The notes: generated by a model from the sequence alone, not told the origin. A stretch of DNA of 64,000 nucleotides from Marivivens donghaensis (GCF_030410045.1 NZ_JAUFRA010000007.1:124001-188000); one strand, 5' to 3'; counted from the stretch's first letter, positions 45,435-54,644 are shown. Numbers and translations are program-made.

Positions 45435-47222
45435 ATGGCACATCCCATGGGGGCAGCCGTTCGGGTGATGATCATCCGAACCATTGTGCTGTTGGCGGCT
45501 ATTCTAGCGGCCTACGGTGGGTTTTCTCTGTTCTTTGAATTTGGTGCCGCAGACGGGATCGATGTGATGGATTTCGTCCGTTCGGGATTGATTTTCGCGT
45601 CGACGTTCTGGCTGGCATGGGGCGCGTTTACTGCGATTGCGGGATTGTTCAGCCAACCCAAACCTCCCGCGCGTCATGCCGGTTATTTCACGGAACGCAC
45701 CGCCGTTGTCATTCCCGTCTATAACGAAGACCCCGTTGCCACCTATGCCCGCGTCGCGGCGATGATGGCGTCGATTGATCAAACGGGGCATGGCGATCAG
45801 TTCCACTTTGCCATTCTGTCGGACACGCGGGATGAAGCGATTGCGGCGCGGGAACGTCATTGGTTTGAGCGTCTGTTGAATGAGACTGATGGAGATGGGC
45901 GGCTGTTCTATCGCCGTCGCGTGAAAAACACAGGTCGCAAGGCGGGCAATATCGAGGACTTCATCAAACGCTCTGGGTCTGCCTATGACTTCATGATCAT
46001 CCTCGACGCGGATAGCCTGATGGAAGGCGATACCATGGTCGAAATGGTGCGCCGTATGATCGCGACACCCGATCTGGGTCTTTTGCAAACACTGCCCAAT
46101 ATCATCCACGCGCGGTCCCGTTTTGGCCGCGTGATGCAGTTTGCGGCGACGTTTTATTCCCCCGTATTTGCCCGCGGCTTGGCCTTGATGCAGGGGCGCA
46201 CGGGTCCGTTCTGGGGACACAATGCCATCGTGCGCACCCGCGCCTTTGCTCAATGTTGCGCTCTGCCTGAATTGGCGGGGCGTCCTCCGTTTGGCGGGCA
46301 TATCTTGTCGCATGACTATGTAGAGGCCGCACTTCTGGCCCGCGGTGGGTGGGTTGTGCGGGTCGATGATGATCTGGCCGGTAGTTATGAAGAAGGCCCC
46401 GAAAACATTGTCGATTTCGCGAAACGGGATCGCCGTTGGTGCCAAGGCAACCTGCAACACAGTCGCCTTTTGCTGGCCCGTGGTCTGAAACCATGGAGCC
46501 GATTTGTCTTTCTCCAAGGTATCCTCGCCTATATCGCGCCCGTCTTTTGGCTGGCGTTTTTGACGGCCTCCATCGCGGCCCCGTTGTTCGCGCCGCCGAT
46601 TGACTACTTCCCCATCGAAAACTGGCCTTTTCCTGTTTTGCCCGTGTCGCAAGTATCCAAGGCGCTGAGCCTCATGGTCGGTGTCGTAGGGTTGTTGTTC
46701 CTGCCCAAGGTGCTGATCGCGATCAAGGCTGGGTTCGATGGACGGGTCGTGGGCTTTGGCGGGATGCTGCGAGCTGCTGCGTCGACATTGGCCGAAGTGG
46801 CGCTCTCGACCCTCACTGCACCGATCTTTTTAATGTACCAGACCCGCTCGGTGAGCCAAGTTTTGCGTGGCGCGGACGGCGGTTGGCCCGCGCAGAGCCG
46901 TGGTGATGGAAGCCTATCGTTCGGCGATGCGTGGTCCGCGAGCTACTGGATCGTCCTCACGGGCGCCGCCGTCATTGGTGCGGCGCAGATGTTGTCGCCT
47001 GCCTTAGTTCCGTGGTTGCTTCCAGTTGCTCTGCCGATGGTGATCTCGCCCTTGTTGATCGCGTGGCTGTCGCGCCCCGGTTTTTCGACTCTCTTTACCA
47101 CCCCAACAGAAATCGCAGCAGCGCCAATTATGGCGCTACAGGCCGATGTCCTGTCGCGGTGGTCACCATCCGCAAACGCAGAGGCCGATGCCTCTGCCGA
47201 TGCTGTTCCTTTCGCCGAATAA
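45435..47222 (+). CDS. opgH: Glucan biosynthesis glucosyltransferase OpgH
   Basis: 595 residues. Two membrane helices (about 9-31 and 43-65) precede a family 2 glycosyltransferase domain with VVIPVYNEDP, the metal-binding ILDADS, a further acidic GGHILSHDYVEA and the acceptor motif RRWCQGNLQH. Several C-terminal helices follow. OpgH polymerises glucose from UDP-glucose and moves the chain across the inner membrane. It is shorter than E. coli OpgH because the N-terminal cytosolic part is missing or encoded by opgI. No good ribosome binding site precedes the ATG, so translation probably couples to opgI. Confidence 0.95.
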   Translation: MAHPMGAAVRVMIIRTIVLLAAILAAYGGFSLFFEFGAADGIDVMDFVRSGLIFASTFWLAWGAFTAIAGLFSQPKPPARHAGYFTERTAVVIPVYNEDPVATYARVAAMMASIDQTGHGDQFHFAILSDTRDEAIAARERHWFERLLNETDGDGRLFYRRRVKNTGRKAGNIEDFIKRSGSAYDFMIILDADSLMEGDTMVEMVRRMIATPDLGLLQTLPNIIHARSRFGRVMQFAATFYSPVFARGLALMQGRTGPFWGHNAIVRTRAFAQCCALPELAGRPPFGGHILSHDYVEAALLARGGWVVRVDDDLAGSYEEGPENIVDFAKRDRRWCQGNLQHSRLLLARGLKPWSRFVFLQGILAYIAPVFWLAFLTASIAAPLFAPPIDYFPIENWPFPVLPVSQVSKALSLMVGVVGLLFLPKVLIAIKAGFDGRVVGFGGMLRAAASTLAEVALSTLTAPIFLMYQTRSVSQVLRGADGGWPAQSRGDGSLSFGDAWSASYWIVLTGAAVIGAAQMLSPALVPWLLPVALPMVISPLLIAWLSRPGFSTLFTTPTEIAAAPIMALQADVLSRWSPSANAEADASADAVPFAE

Positions 47223-47231
47223 GGCCCCGTT

Positions 47232-48359
47232 ATGACCCCTGTAAAACAACGCGATCCGCGCCTCGATGTGTTCCGTGGCCTCTGCCTTGTGATGATTTTC
47301 ATCAACCACGTTCCCGGCAACGTGCTCGAAGCCTTTACCAACCGAAACTTCGGGTTCTCTGACGCGGCCGAAGGGTTTGTGTTCATGTCGGGTGTGGCTG
47401 CGGGCCTCGCTTATTCGCTGGATTTCAAAGACAACTCGATGCGGCTTTGGACTGGGCTCGCGCGGTTGTGGCGTCGCGCGTGGACGCTTTATCAGGTGCA
47501 TATTTTGACGACCTTTGCTGCGGTTGCTGCAGCGGCCTCGGTTGCGCTGTGGATGGGGAATGGTGAGATCCTGTTCATCAACGCGATGAAGCACTTGTGG
47601 TATAACCCGCTGGAAACCTCTGTCGGGTTGATCCTGATGACCCACCAGTTTGGCTATGTGAACATTCTGCCGCTTTATCTCGTGCTGCTTTTTGTCTCGC
47701 CGATTGCGTTCTATTTCGCGTGGCGTGCGCCGCGGACCGTTCTACTGGTGTCCATCGCGCTGTGGTTCTCGGCGGCGATGTGGCGGATCAATTTGCCGAA
47801 CTTTCCGATGCAGGGCGGCTGGTTTTTTAACCCGTTCTCATGGCAACTGATCTTTGTGGTCGGCCTGTTGACGGGGGTCTATTACAAACAGGGGAAACGC
47901 TTTGTGCCCGTCACATGGTGGCTCTTGTTGCCTGCGATTTTCCTGTTGATCGTTGGCGTGCTCACAGTCCAAGTCCCACCGTTCTCAAAGGTCTTTGGCC
48001 AAACGATGTGGCTCGCCAAAGAAACATTCCACCTGCCGTGGTTCATCACCGCGTTCGACAAAACATTCCTCAGCGTCCCGCGCCTCTTGCACATCTTGGC
48101 GCTGGCCTATGTGCTGTCTGCCTTTGGCGGTGTGCGTTGGCTCACAGGGACCAAGGCGATGGCGCCTTTCGCGCTCTTGGGCCGTCAGGCGCTGCCTGTG
48201 TTCGCCTTGGGATCAGTCCTGTGCATCTGGTTGCAGGGCGTTGGTCGCGTGCTGGGCGATAATGTGTGGACCGATCTGATGCTGGTCGGTGGGGGCCTCG
48301 TGGCGCAATTCGCGTTGGCGGCGGCGCGTCAGTATTGGCCGAAACCTACGACGGCATAA
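47232..48359 (+). CDS. opgC: Periplasmic glucan succinyltransferase OpgC
   Basis: 375 residues, about ten membrane helices. The N-terminus DPRLDVFRGLCLVMIFINHVPGN is the hallmark of the OpgC family of acyltransferase-3-like proteins, which add succinyl groups to periplasmic glucans and make them anionic. Nine bases downstream of opgH, last gene of opgGIHC. Its 3' end overlaps the opposing DUF1330 gene by 14 bases. Confidence 0.94.
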   Translation: MTPVKQRDPRLDVFRGLCLVMIFINHVPGNVLEAFTNRNFGFSDAAEGFVFMSGVAAGLAYSLDFKDNSMRLWTGLARLWRRAWTLYQVHILTTFAAVAAAASVALWMGNGEILFINAMKHLWYNPLETSVGLILMTHQFGYVNILPLYLVLLFVSPIAFYFAWRAPRTVLLVSIALWFSAAMWRINLPNFPMQGGWFFNPFSWQLIFVVGLLTGVYYKQGKRFVPVTWWLLLPAIFLLIVGVLTVQVPPFSKVFGQTMWLAKETFHLPWFITAFDKTFLSVPRLLHILALAYVLSAFGGVRWLTGTKAMAPFALLGRQALPVFALGSVLCIWLQGVGRVLGDNVWTDLMLVGGGLVAQFALAAARQYWPKPTTA

Positions 48360-48645
48360 CGCCTTCAACGATGACCAAGTCCACCTCTGCCCCCGCGTCT
48401 CGTTGGGCGACGGTGGATTGGTAGGCCTCGCCGAAATAGCAGGTCTTCGCCGCTTCGAGGGACGGGAACTCCACGACGACTGTCTGGGGCCTCGCGTTCC
48501 CTGCGCCCGTGATCTGTTCCCCTGCCAACACACGGATCACACCACCGCCCTCAGCAATTGCGGGTGCGGCGGCCTGACGGTAGGCGGCGTAGAGGTCGGG
48601 GTCAGTGACGGTGACATGCGCCACCCAATAGGCTTTGGCGGTCAT
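48346..48645 (-). CDS. DUF1330 family protein
   Basis: 99 residues, a ferredoxin-like alpha/beta fold protein typical of DUF1330 (AYWVAHVTVTDPDLYAAYRQAA, then VVVEFPSLEAAKTCYFGEAYQ). Dimeric in known structures; function not established. It overlaps the arylesterase gene by four bases (48642-48645) and follows it in transcription order, running into the end of opgC. Confidence 0.93.
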   Translation of the reverse strand: MTAKAYWVAHVTVTDPDLYAAYRQAAAPAIAEGGGVIRVLAGEQITGAGNARPQTVVVEFPSLEAAKTCYFGEAYQSTVAQRDAGAEVDLVIVEGVMPS

Positions 48646-49301
48646 TGGGTTTGCTCGATCAGTTGCAGGACGTAGGGGCCGATTGCATCGACGATGATCT
48701 CGACGCCTTGGGCATTGGGGTGAACACCATCCGATTGGATCAGATCACGCGCAGCGGTCAGGTCGCCATCGGGATAGAGTGCGCTCAGGAAACTGGGATA
48801 GAACAGCACCCCGTGCTGCGCCGCGAGGTCGGGGTAGAGTGTGTCAAAGGCCAGTTTATAGTCTGGGCCGTAGTTGTTCGGTGCTTCCATCCCGATCAAG
48901 AGAACGGGGACGCCTGCATCCTTTGCGGCGGTCAAAATCCCGTCGATATTGGCGCGGCTCACCTCTGGGGGAATTCCTCGGAGCAGGTCGTTGCCACCTA
49001 GTGCTACAATCATCGCATCCACATCGGGCGTTAGGGTCCAGGCAACACGGCTGAGCCCGCCTGCAGTCGTATCCCCAGACACACCTGCGTTCAGCACAGA
49101 CACATCCGCGCCTTGTTCAATCAACCAGCCCTCTAGCTGCGGAACAAAGCCGTCCTCGGGAATCAGCCCGTAGCCTTGGGTTAGACTATCACCAAGTGCT
49201 GCAATCGTAATCGTTTCGGCCTGAACAGCGCCTGTGCCGATCACAATTGCCGCAGCGATGTTGCAGGCACGGCGAAGCGCTCCATATCTATAGGAAAGCA
49301 T
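48642..49301 (-). CDS. tesA: SGNH/GDSL arylesterase (TesA type)
   Basis: Wait-free start choice: the ATG at 49299-49301 begins a signal peptide (cleavage near VQAET), giving 219 residues; a longer frame reaches into the divergent gene. SGNH blocks are intact: GDSLTQG with Ser39, GVSGDTTAGG, GGND and the catalytic DGVHPN. TesA is a periplasmic lysophospholipase, thioesterase and arylesterase. It is divergent from ybbA-ybbP, an arrangement also known in E. coli, with only 19 bases between the two starts. Confidence 0.95.
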   Translation of the reverse strand: MLSYRYGALRRACNIAAAIVIGTGAVQAETITIAALGDSLTQGYGLIPEDGFVPQLEGWLIEQGADVSVLNAGVSGDTTAGGLSRVAWTLTPDVDAMIVALGGNDLLRGIPPEVSRANIDGILTAAKDAGVPVLLIGMEAPNNYGPDYKLAFDTLYPDLAAQHGVLFYPSFLSALYPDGDLTAARDLIQSDGVHPNAQGVEIIVDAIGPYVLQLIEQTQ

Positions 49302-49320
49302 TGAACGGAAAGCCCTCTTT

Positions 49321-50001
49321 ATGACCAAACCAGCGTTGTCCCTTTTAGATGTATCCCTGTCATTGATGGGCAATGCTGGACCAGTGGATATTTTGCACGA
49401 CATTACGCTGGACGTGGCGCAGGGGGAAACCTTGGGGCTTGTCGGGCCAAGCGGGTCGGGCAAATCATCGCTCCTCATGTTGATGGGCGGGCTAGAGACC
49501 GCCACGGGGGGGCGGATCACGGCGCTGGGCACGGATATCACCCGTATGGGCGAAGACCCTCTGGCGCGGTTCCGCAGAGATAATATGGGGGTTGTATTCC
49601 AATCCTTCCACCTCATTCCCACAATGACCGCCTTGGAAAACGTCGCGACCCCACTGGAGTTGGCGGGTGTCAGTGATGCCTTTGAACGCGCCGAGGCGGA
49701 ACTGGCGGCGGTTGGTTTGGCGTCTCGGGCAGACCATTACCCCTCGCAAATGTCGGGTGGTGAACAGCAGCGCGTGGCACTGGCTCGTGCGTCCGTTTCG
49801 CGGCCCAAGCTGCTGTTGGCCGACGAACCAACGGGCAATCTGGATGAAACCAACGGCGCTGCGATTATTGACCTGTTGTTTGGGCTTCGTGATCGGCATG
49901 GGGCGACGCTTGTGATGGTAACGCACTCGAACGACCTTGCGGCGCGGTGCGATCGCGTGGTGCGCCTTCGGGATGGTCGTATCGACGGGTCCGCCGCATG
50001 A
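49321..50001 (+). CDS. ybbA: ABC transporter ATP-binding protein YbbA
   Basis: 226 residues. Walker A GPSGSGKSS is at 42-50, the signature MSGGEQQRVALARA and Walker B LLLADEPTGNLD follow. It belongs to the LolD/MacB-like group that powers mechanotransmission rather than substrate import. Its stop overlaps the permease start (ATGA). Together with YbbP and divergent TesA it forms a conserved envelope-lipid neighbourhood whose substrate is not settled. Confidence 0.94.
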   Translation: MTKPALSLLDVSLSLMGNAGPVDILHDITLDVAQGETLGLVGPSGSGKSSLLMLMGGLETATGGRITALGTDITRMGEDPLARFRRDNMGVVFQSFHLIPTMTALENVATPLELAGVSDAFERAEAELAAVGLASRADHYPSQMSGGEQQRVALARASVSRPKLLLADEPTGNLDETNGAAIIDLLFGLRDRHGATLVMVTHSNDLAARCDRVVRLRDGRIDGSAA

Positions 50002-52520
50002 GCCTGTCATTATCCTATCGGTTCGCCCGCCGTGAACTGCGCGGTGGTCTGCGGGGGTTCCGCATTTTCCTTGCGTGTCTGGCGCTGGGCGTCATGGCGA
50101 TTGCCGCTGTTGGCACGGTCCGGTCCTCAATCACCGCAGGGTTAGAGCGTGAAAGCGCGGCACTCTTGGGTGGGGACGCCGAGGTCGGGCTGACCTACCG
50201 TTTCGCCTCTGAGGAAGAGCGCGCGTGGATGGAGAGTATCGCGGACACCGTGTCAGAAACGGTCGATTTCCGATCCATGCTCGTTGTGACACGAGACACG
50301 GTCGAACGTGGTCTGACGCAGGTCATGGCCGTGGACTCAGCTTACCCCTTGATCGGTTCCGTGACGTTGGACCCTGCGATGCCACTGGATACGGCGCTTG
50401 CGGGTGTGGATGGCACGCCTGGTATCGTAGTTGAACGTGTGCTGGCCGAACGGATGGGCGTGGTGACGGGTGACACTGTCCGCCTCGGCACCCAAGATTT
50501 CGTGCTCACCGCGATCCTCGCGAAATATCCCGACAACGCGGCTGGTGGGTTTGGGCTTGGGCCGCGGTCGATTGTGTTGACGCGTGACCTCGCGAACTCT
50601 GGCCTCTTGGCGGCGGGGACATTGATGGACACGAACTACCGCCTCAAACTGCCTGAGGGAACCGACCTCGCCGCGCTGGAACAGGTGGCCCAAGAGCGTT
50701 TCCGTGACACTGGGATGCGGTGGCGCGATAGCCGTGATGGGGCGCGGGGCGTAGAACGCTTTGTCGATCGGCTCGGGTCGTTCTTGGTCTTGGTGGGTTT
50801 GTCGGGCTTGGCTGTGGGCGGGGTCGGTGTGTCGGCTGCCGTGCGGTCCTACCTGACGGGCAAGACCGAAGTCATCGCGACCCTGAAAACCCTTGGCGCT
50901 ACACGTCGGGTGATCTTTCAAACCTACTTTATCCAGATCGGCATTCTGACGTTGTTCGGCGTTGGCTTGGGCATCCTCATGGGGGCTATGATCCCGCTCT
51001 TGTTCGCGCCCATGATCGCGGCGCAACTGCCCATCCCTGTTGAATTTGCCGTCTATCCCCGCCCCCTGATCGAAGCGGGCATCTACGGCCTGATCACGGC
51101 AGCACTCTTTACCCTCTGGCCGTTGGCGCGATCCGAAGAAGTCCGCGCCGCGACACTGTTCCGCGATGCGAGCGACGCGGGCACGACCCTTCCTGCCGCC
51201 CGCTATATCGCGATCACGGCGCTCTTGATTGCGCTGCTCATTGGGTTGGCGATTTGGTTCACGGGCACCGTGCGTTTGACCATCTGGACCGCAGGCGGGA
51301 TTGCCTTTGCCCTGGGGTTGTTGGTTCTATCGGCCCAAGGCGTCCGCGCCTTAGCCCGCAGGTTCCGCCGTGCCGCGCGGGGGCGTCCGACCCTTCGACT
51401 GGCACTGGCTTCCATCGGTGCCAAAGGGGGAGAGGCGACGTCGGTCGTGTTGTCCCTCGGTCTTGGTTTGTCGGTTCTGGCAGCGGTCGGCCAAATCGAC
51501 GGCAACCTTCGCGCGGCGATCTCGGATGAATTGCCCGATGTCGCGCCTTCCTATTTCTTTGTCGACATCCAGCCCGATCAGATCGACGGATTTCGCGCGC
51601 GTTTAGACGCCGATCCAGCGGTCAAAGACTATGAGGCCGCACCGATGCTGCGCGGGATCGTGACCCGCATCAACGGGGTTAAAGCAACGGATGTGGTCGA
51701 TCACTGGGTTGTTCGTGGTGACCGTGGGCTAACCTATGGCGATACGCCACCCGATGGCACGACCGTGACCGAAGGCACATGGTGGCCTGAGGGTTACGAT
51801 GGTCCACCGCAGGTCAGCTTTGCCGCCGAAGAAGCTGCTGAGATGGGCCTTACCCTCGGGGATGAGGTGACTGTGAACATTCTTGGTCGTGACATCACCG
51901 CGACCATCACCAGCTTCCGCGAAGTGGACTTTAGCAATGCGGGCATGGGCTTTGTCATGACGCTGAACCCCGCGGCCATTGCGGGTGCGCCGCATAGCTG
52001 GATCAGCACCGTCTACGCCCAACCCGAAGCTGAGGCAGCGATCCTGCGTGACCTCGCCAATAGCTATCCCAACATAACCGCGATCCGTGTGCGCGATGCT
52101 ATTGATCAAGTCATGGTCGTTGTCGCGGGCATCGCTGCGGCCACGCGATATGGTGCGCTTGCTACGCTGGTCACGGGGTTCCTCGTGCTAATCGGCGCTG
52201 CGGCCTCGGGCGAACGGGCGCGGGTGTTTGAATCGGCGGTCCTGAAAACGCTCGGCGCGGATCGACGGTTGATCCTACGTAGCTTCGCGCTCCGCTCGGT
52301 CCTATTGGGATTGGCGGCTGGGGTGGTCGCGTTGATCGCGGGGATCGCTGGCGGTTGGGCCGTGACGACCTTTGTGATGGAGACGAGCTTTGCCCCCATC
52401 TGGTCCAACGCCGTGCTGATTGTTCTGGGCGGTATGGGCACCACGTTGTTGGCGGGGCTGGCCTTTGCCCTGCGCCCCTTAGCGGCGAAACCTGCACGGG
52501 TGTTGCGTGCCCGCGAATGA
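49998..52520 (+). CDS. ybbP: ABC transporter permease YbbP (FtsX-like)
   Basis: 840 residues from the ATG inside the ybbA stop. Two FtsX-type permease domains are present: an N-terminal helix (about 19-45) followed by a periplasmic domain, four-helix blocks near 255-480, and a second periplasmic domain followed by helices at about 720-830. LSGLAVGGVGVSAAVRSYLTGKTEVIATLKTLGA is the usual coupling region. It probably extracts or moves an envelope lipid or acyl compound; inferred from the family and the TesA neighbour. Confidence 0.94.
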   Translation: MSLSLSYRFARRELRGGLRGFRIFLACLALGVMAIAAVGTVRSSITAGLERESAALLGGDAEVGLTYRFASEEERAWMESIADTVSETVDFRSMLVVTRDTVERGLTQVMAVDSAYPLIGSVTLDPAMPLDTALAGVDGTPGIVVERVLAERMGVVTGDTVRLGTQDFVLTAILAKYPDNAAGGFGLGPRSIVLTRDLANSGLLAAGTLMDTNYRLKLPEGTDLAALEQVAQERFRDTGMRWRDSRDGARGVERFVDRLGSFLVLVGLSGLAVGGVGVSAAVRSYLTGKTEVIATLKTLGATRRVIFQTYFIQIGILTLFGVGLGILMGAMIPLLFAPMIAAQLPIPVEFAVYPRPLIEAGIYGLITAALFTLWPLARSEEVRAATLFRDASDAGTTLPAARYIAITALLIALLIGLAIWFTGTVRLTIWTAGGIAFALGLLVLSAQGVRALARRFRRAARGRPTLRLALASIGAKGGEATSVVLSLGLGLSVLAAVGQIDGNLRAAISDELPDVAPSYFFVDIQPDQIDGFRARLDADPAVKDYEAAPMLRGIVTRINGVKATDVVDHWVVRGDRGLTYGDTPPDGTTVTEGTWWPEGYDGPPQVSFAAEEAAEMGLTLGDEVTVNILGRDITATITSFREVDFSNAGMGFVMTLNPAAIAGAPHSWISTVYAQPEAEAAILRDLANSYPNITAIRVRDAIDQVMVVVAGIAAATRYGALATLVTGFLVLIGAAASGERARVFESAVLKTLGADRRLILRSFALRSVLLGLAAGVVALIAGIAGGWAVTTFVMETSFAPIWSNAVLIVLGGMGTTLLAGLAFALRPLAAKPARVLRARE

Positions 52521-52569
52521 CCCAGCGTACGGTCGATTGAACAGGGATTAACGCGGCATTGCTATTGTG

Positions 52570-52602
52570 TCTGTCAACAGGGCGAATTTGCCCGCTGACA
52601 GA
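52570..52602. promoter_or_regulatory. 33-base dyad in the leader of the GTA spike genes
   Basis: TCTGTCA (52570-52576) and TGACAGA (52596-52602) are perfect inverted arms, with a nested GGGC/GCCC pair (52580-52583 and 52590-52593). It ends two bases before the GGAG of ghsA. It could be an operator or an RNA hairpin controlling spike translation. Confidence 0.6.
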
Positions 52603-52613
52603 ACGGAGTAACC

Positions 52614-52877
52614 ATGTCGAACCCATTTCAGAACCGCACGTTGTCCCTCTCTGGTCCAGCGCGAGACATCGTGCCAATGACGCCTGCCGATGGTGTCGAA
52701 TTGGCGGACGTTGCGGTCGCGCTTTACGTCGAAACGGGCGGTGTGCTGGTCGTGAAAACCGTCGCTGACACGCTGCGCACAGTGACGGTTGGTCATAAAT
52801 CCATCCTCCCCGTGGGGATCAAAGAGGTCCATGCGACGGGAACTACGGCCACGGGCATCCACGGCTATGTGGTATGA
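52614..52877 (+). CDS. ghsA: GTA head-spike base protein (Rcc01079/GhsA family)
   Basis: 87 residues; GGAG five bases before the ATG. The sequence MSNPFQNRTLSLSGPARDI with DVAVALYVETGGVLVVKTVADT and a C-terminal GIKEVHATGTTATGIHGY matches the short spike-base protein family known from Rhodobacter capsulatus gene transfer agent, where GhsA and GhsB are encoded away from the main GTA cluster. The protein would anchor the head fibre to the capsid. It overlaps the next gene (ATGA). The family assignment is from memory of the pattern. Confidence 0.8.
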   Translation: MSNPFQNRTLSLSGPARDIVPMTPADGVELADVAVALYVETGGVLVVKTVADTLRTVTVGHKSILPVGIKEVHATGTTATGIHGYVV

Positions 52878-53791
52878 TCATGCTGGGATTTTCGATCGCT
52901 GAATTGGGGCAGCGCCCTGCAATTGCGGGTAATGGTCTTATCGTGCTGTCGTTTCTGACCGAAAGCCTCCCCGCGGGCGTTGCGCTTTCGCGTGCGTCCT
53001 CGGGCACGCGTATCAACCCTGCCGGAGCGCTCGAGGTTGTGGGCAATGACCAACCACGTTTCGACTATGATCCCCAAACGCTCGCCCCACGGGGACTGTT
53101 GGTTGAACCCGCGTCAACCAACCTTGTCCACGGGTCAGAGCCGAACCTCACCGATTGGGCCGATCTTGTGTCAACATCGACGCCACTATCGCTGAATGCG
53201 TTAGGGTATTTTTCTGGTATGTCGGTCGCTGGCAGCGGGGCAAAGTGGCATCGGCTTCAGGCAGATACGGACGGCTGGTCTGCGGGCCAGAACCTCCGTG
53301 TGCGTGTCTGGTATATGGCTGGCACGTCGGGCGCGATGTTCCTTTCATTGCGGAACGTGGATGCGGGCGTCGATAGCTCGCTGTCTGGCACAGTCGGCAC
53401 CTTGGGTGTGCATAGCGCTGCTGCGGGGGCGATTACTGATATCGTCAATGCTGCGCTTGGGGGCGGGGTCTATACCGTGTCCTACACCTTTACCCCGAAC
53501 GCGGGTAGCACCTCTGGCAAGTTTGGCATTGGGCCGTTTAGCGCGACCGCAGGCGAAACCGTCGTCGCATTGGGTGTTCAGGTCGAGATCGGGACAGGCA
53601 CGAGCTATGTCCCAACCTCCCGCGCTGCTGAAAGTGTCACGCTCAATGGTTGGAACGGGATATATGACATTGTGCTGACCTATGACGGCGGTGGCGTCGA
53701 AACCCGCAACGGAGTGACGGTGGCAACTGGCTATGACCTCGCCCCGACGGCGCGTCGTATTCAGAATGTAACGCTTACGCCGATAGCTTGA
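52874..53791 (+). CDS. ghsB: GTA/phage head-spike fibre protein (GhsB-like)
   Basis: 305 residues, rich in Gly, Ser, Thr and Val with repeated beta patterns and no membrane segment. SLPAGVALSRASSGTRINPAG, PRGLLVEPASTNLV and the galactose-binding-like central region are typical of phage head-spike and tail-fibre proteins. In R. capsulatus the homologous GhsB spike helps the particle adhere to the recipient's capsule. Translationally coupled to ghsA. Its last 17 bases overlap the opposing glycosyltransferase gene. Confidence 0.78.
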   Translation: MIMLGFSIAELGQRPAIAGNGLIVLSFLTESLPAGVALSRASSGTRINPAGALEVVGNDQPRFDYDPQTLAPRGLLVEPASTNLVHGSEPNLTDWADLVSTSTPLSLNALGYFSGMSVAGSGAKWHRLQADTDGWSAGQNLRVRVWYMAGTSGAMFLSLRNVDAGVDSSLSGTVGTLGVHSAAAGAITDIVNAALGGGVYTVSYTFTPNAGSTSGKFGIGPFSATAGETVVALGVQVEIGTGTSYVPTSRAAESVTLNGWNGIYDIVLTYDGGGVETRNGVTVATGYDLAPTARRIQNVTLTPIA

Positions 53792-54644
53792 ACCTAAGGT
53801 GGCGGGTGATGAGTTGGACATAGGGAATGGCCCACGCCAACGGCCACAGTAGCCCGCCATGTCGACGCATGAACAACAGCCAATCAGGGGGATAAAGTCC
53901 CCGAAAAGAGTTCTGGTGCGCTAGGCGATCCCGCAGGCTCAGGCTGGGGTCGTCGCGCCACCGTTGCGCGGCGGGGTTCGGGTCGCACTGGGCCAAATAC
54001 CCAGGCGCGAGCCAAACGCTCCCCCCCGCATCGCGCAGCCGCATCCCGTAATCCACATCGCCCCACGCATGGAAAAACCGAGGCTCTAAGTTTCCAACCG
54101 CATCAACGGCAGCCTTGCTGACGAGGGCGCAATTGCCTGCCATCGTGGTGACTTCGCACGGATGGTTTTGGTCAGGGCCAACGTGCTGCAATCGTAAAAT
54201 CGGCCCCTTTCGCCGTTGAAAACCACCATAGGTGAGCTCCCCCGTTTGCGGATCGCAGGTCGATCCAAAGACGGCTGTTTTGTCTTTTCCCTGTTCTGCA
54301 AGCAGCCGCGTAGTCTCAAGCAACCGAAGGATCGCATCATTGTTCAGATCAGTGTCATCGTTGAGCCAAAGCATGTAGTCGAACGATTGCTCTAATGCTC
54401 CCTCAAACGCCCGCCGCATTCCACCGTTCCAATAGAGATCACCCGTGCCATCAATGACATGCACCTGTGGAAAGGCCCCACGCACCGCATCGCCTGTGCC
54501 ATCGCTGCTGCCATCATCGACCAGAAACACATTCAGCGCAAACGTCGTCCCAGCGCCGTCTTGTTTGAACAGTGCCTCAAGCGCGGCGAGCGTTTTGGCG
54601 CGACGGTTAAAACAGGTTAAAAGGACGGCGATGGTAGGGATCAT
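53775..54644 (-). CDS. Family 2 glycosyltransferase (rhamnosyl/galactofuranosyl type)
   Basis: 289 residues. VAVLLTCFNRRAKTLAALEAL at the start, VFLVDDGSSDGTGDAV and the metal-binding LWLNDDTDL are GT2 features, with FFHAWGDVDYGMRLRDAG as the acceptor-side motif typical of the rhamnosyltransferase-like subgroup. It adds one sugar to the growing surface polysaccharide repeat. Last gene of the locus; its start overlaps the Wzy-like stop (ATGA). Confidence 0.92.
   Translation of the reverse strand: MIPTIAVLLTCFNRRAKTLAALEALFKQDGAGTTFALNVFLVDDGSSDGTGDAVRGAFPQVHVIDGTGDLYWNGGMRRAFEGALEQSFDYMLWLNDDTDLNNDAILRLLETTRLLAEQGKDKTAVFGSTCDPQTGELTYGGFQRRKGPILRLQHVGPDQNHPCEVTTMAGNCALVSKAAVDAVGNLEPRFFHAWGDVDYGMRLRDAGGSVWLAPGYLAQCDPNPAAQRWRDDPSLSLRDRLAHQNSFRGLYPPDWLLFMRRHGGLLWPLAWAIPYVQLITRHLRFKLSA

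Noticed and set aside
52614..53791. A prophage remnant
   Set aside because: Only the two spike proteins are present, with no capsid, tail, integrase or lysis genes, which fits the unlinked GTA spike locus better.
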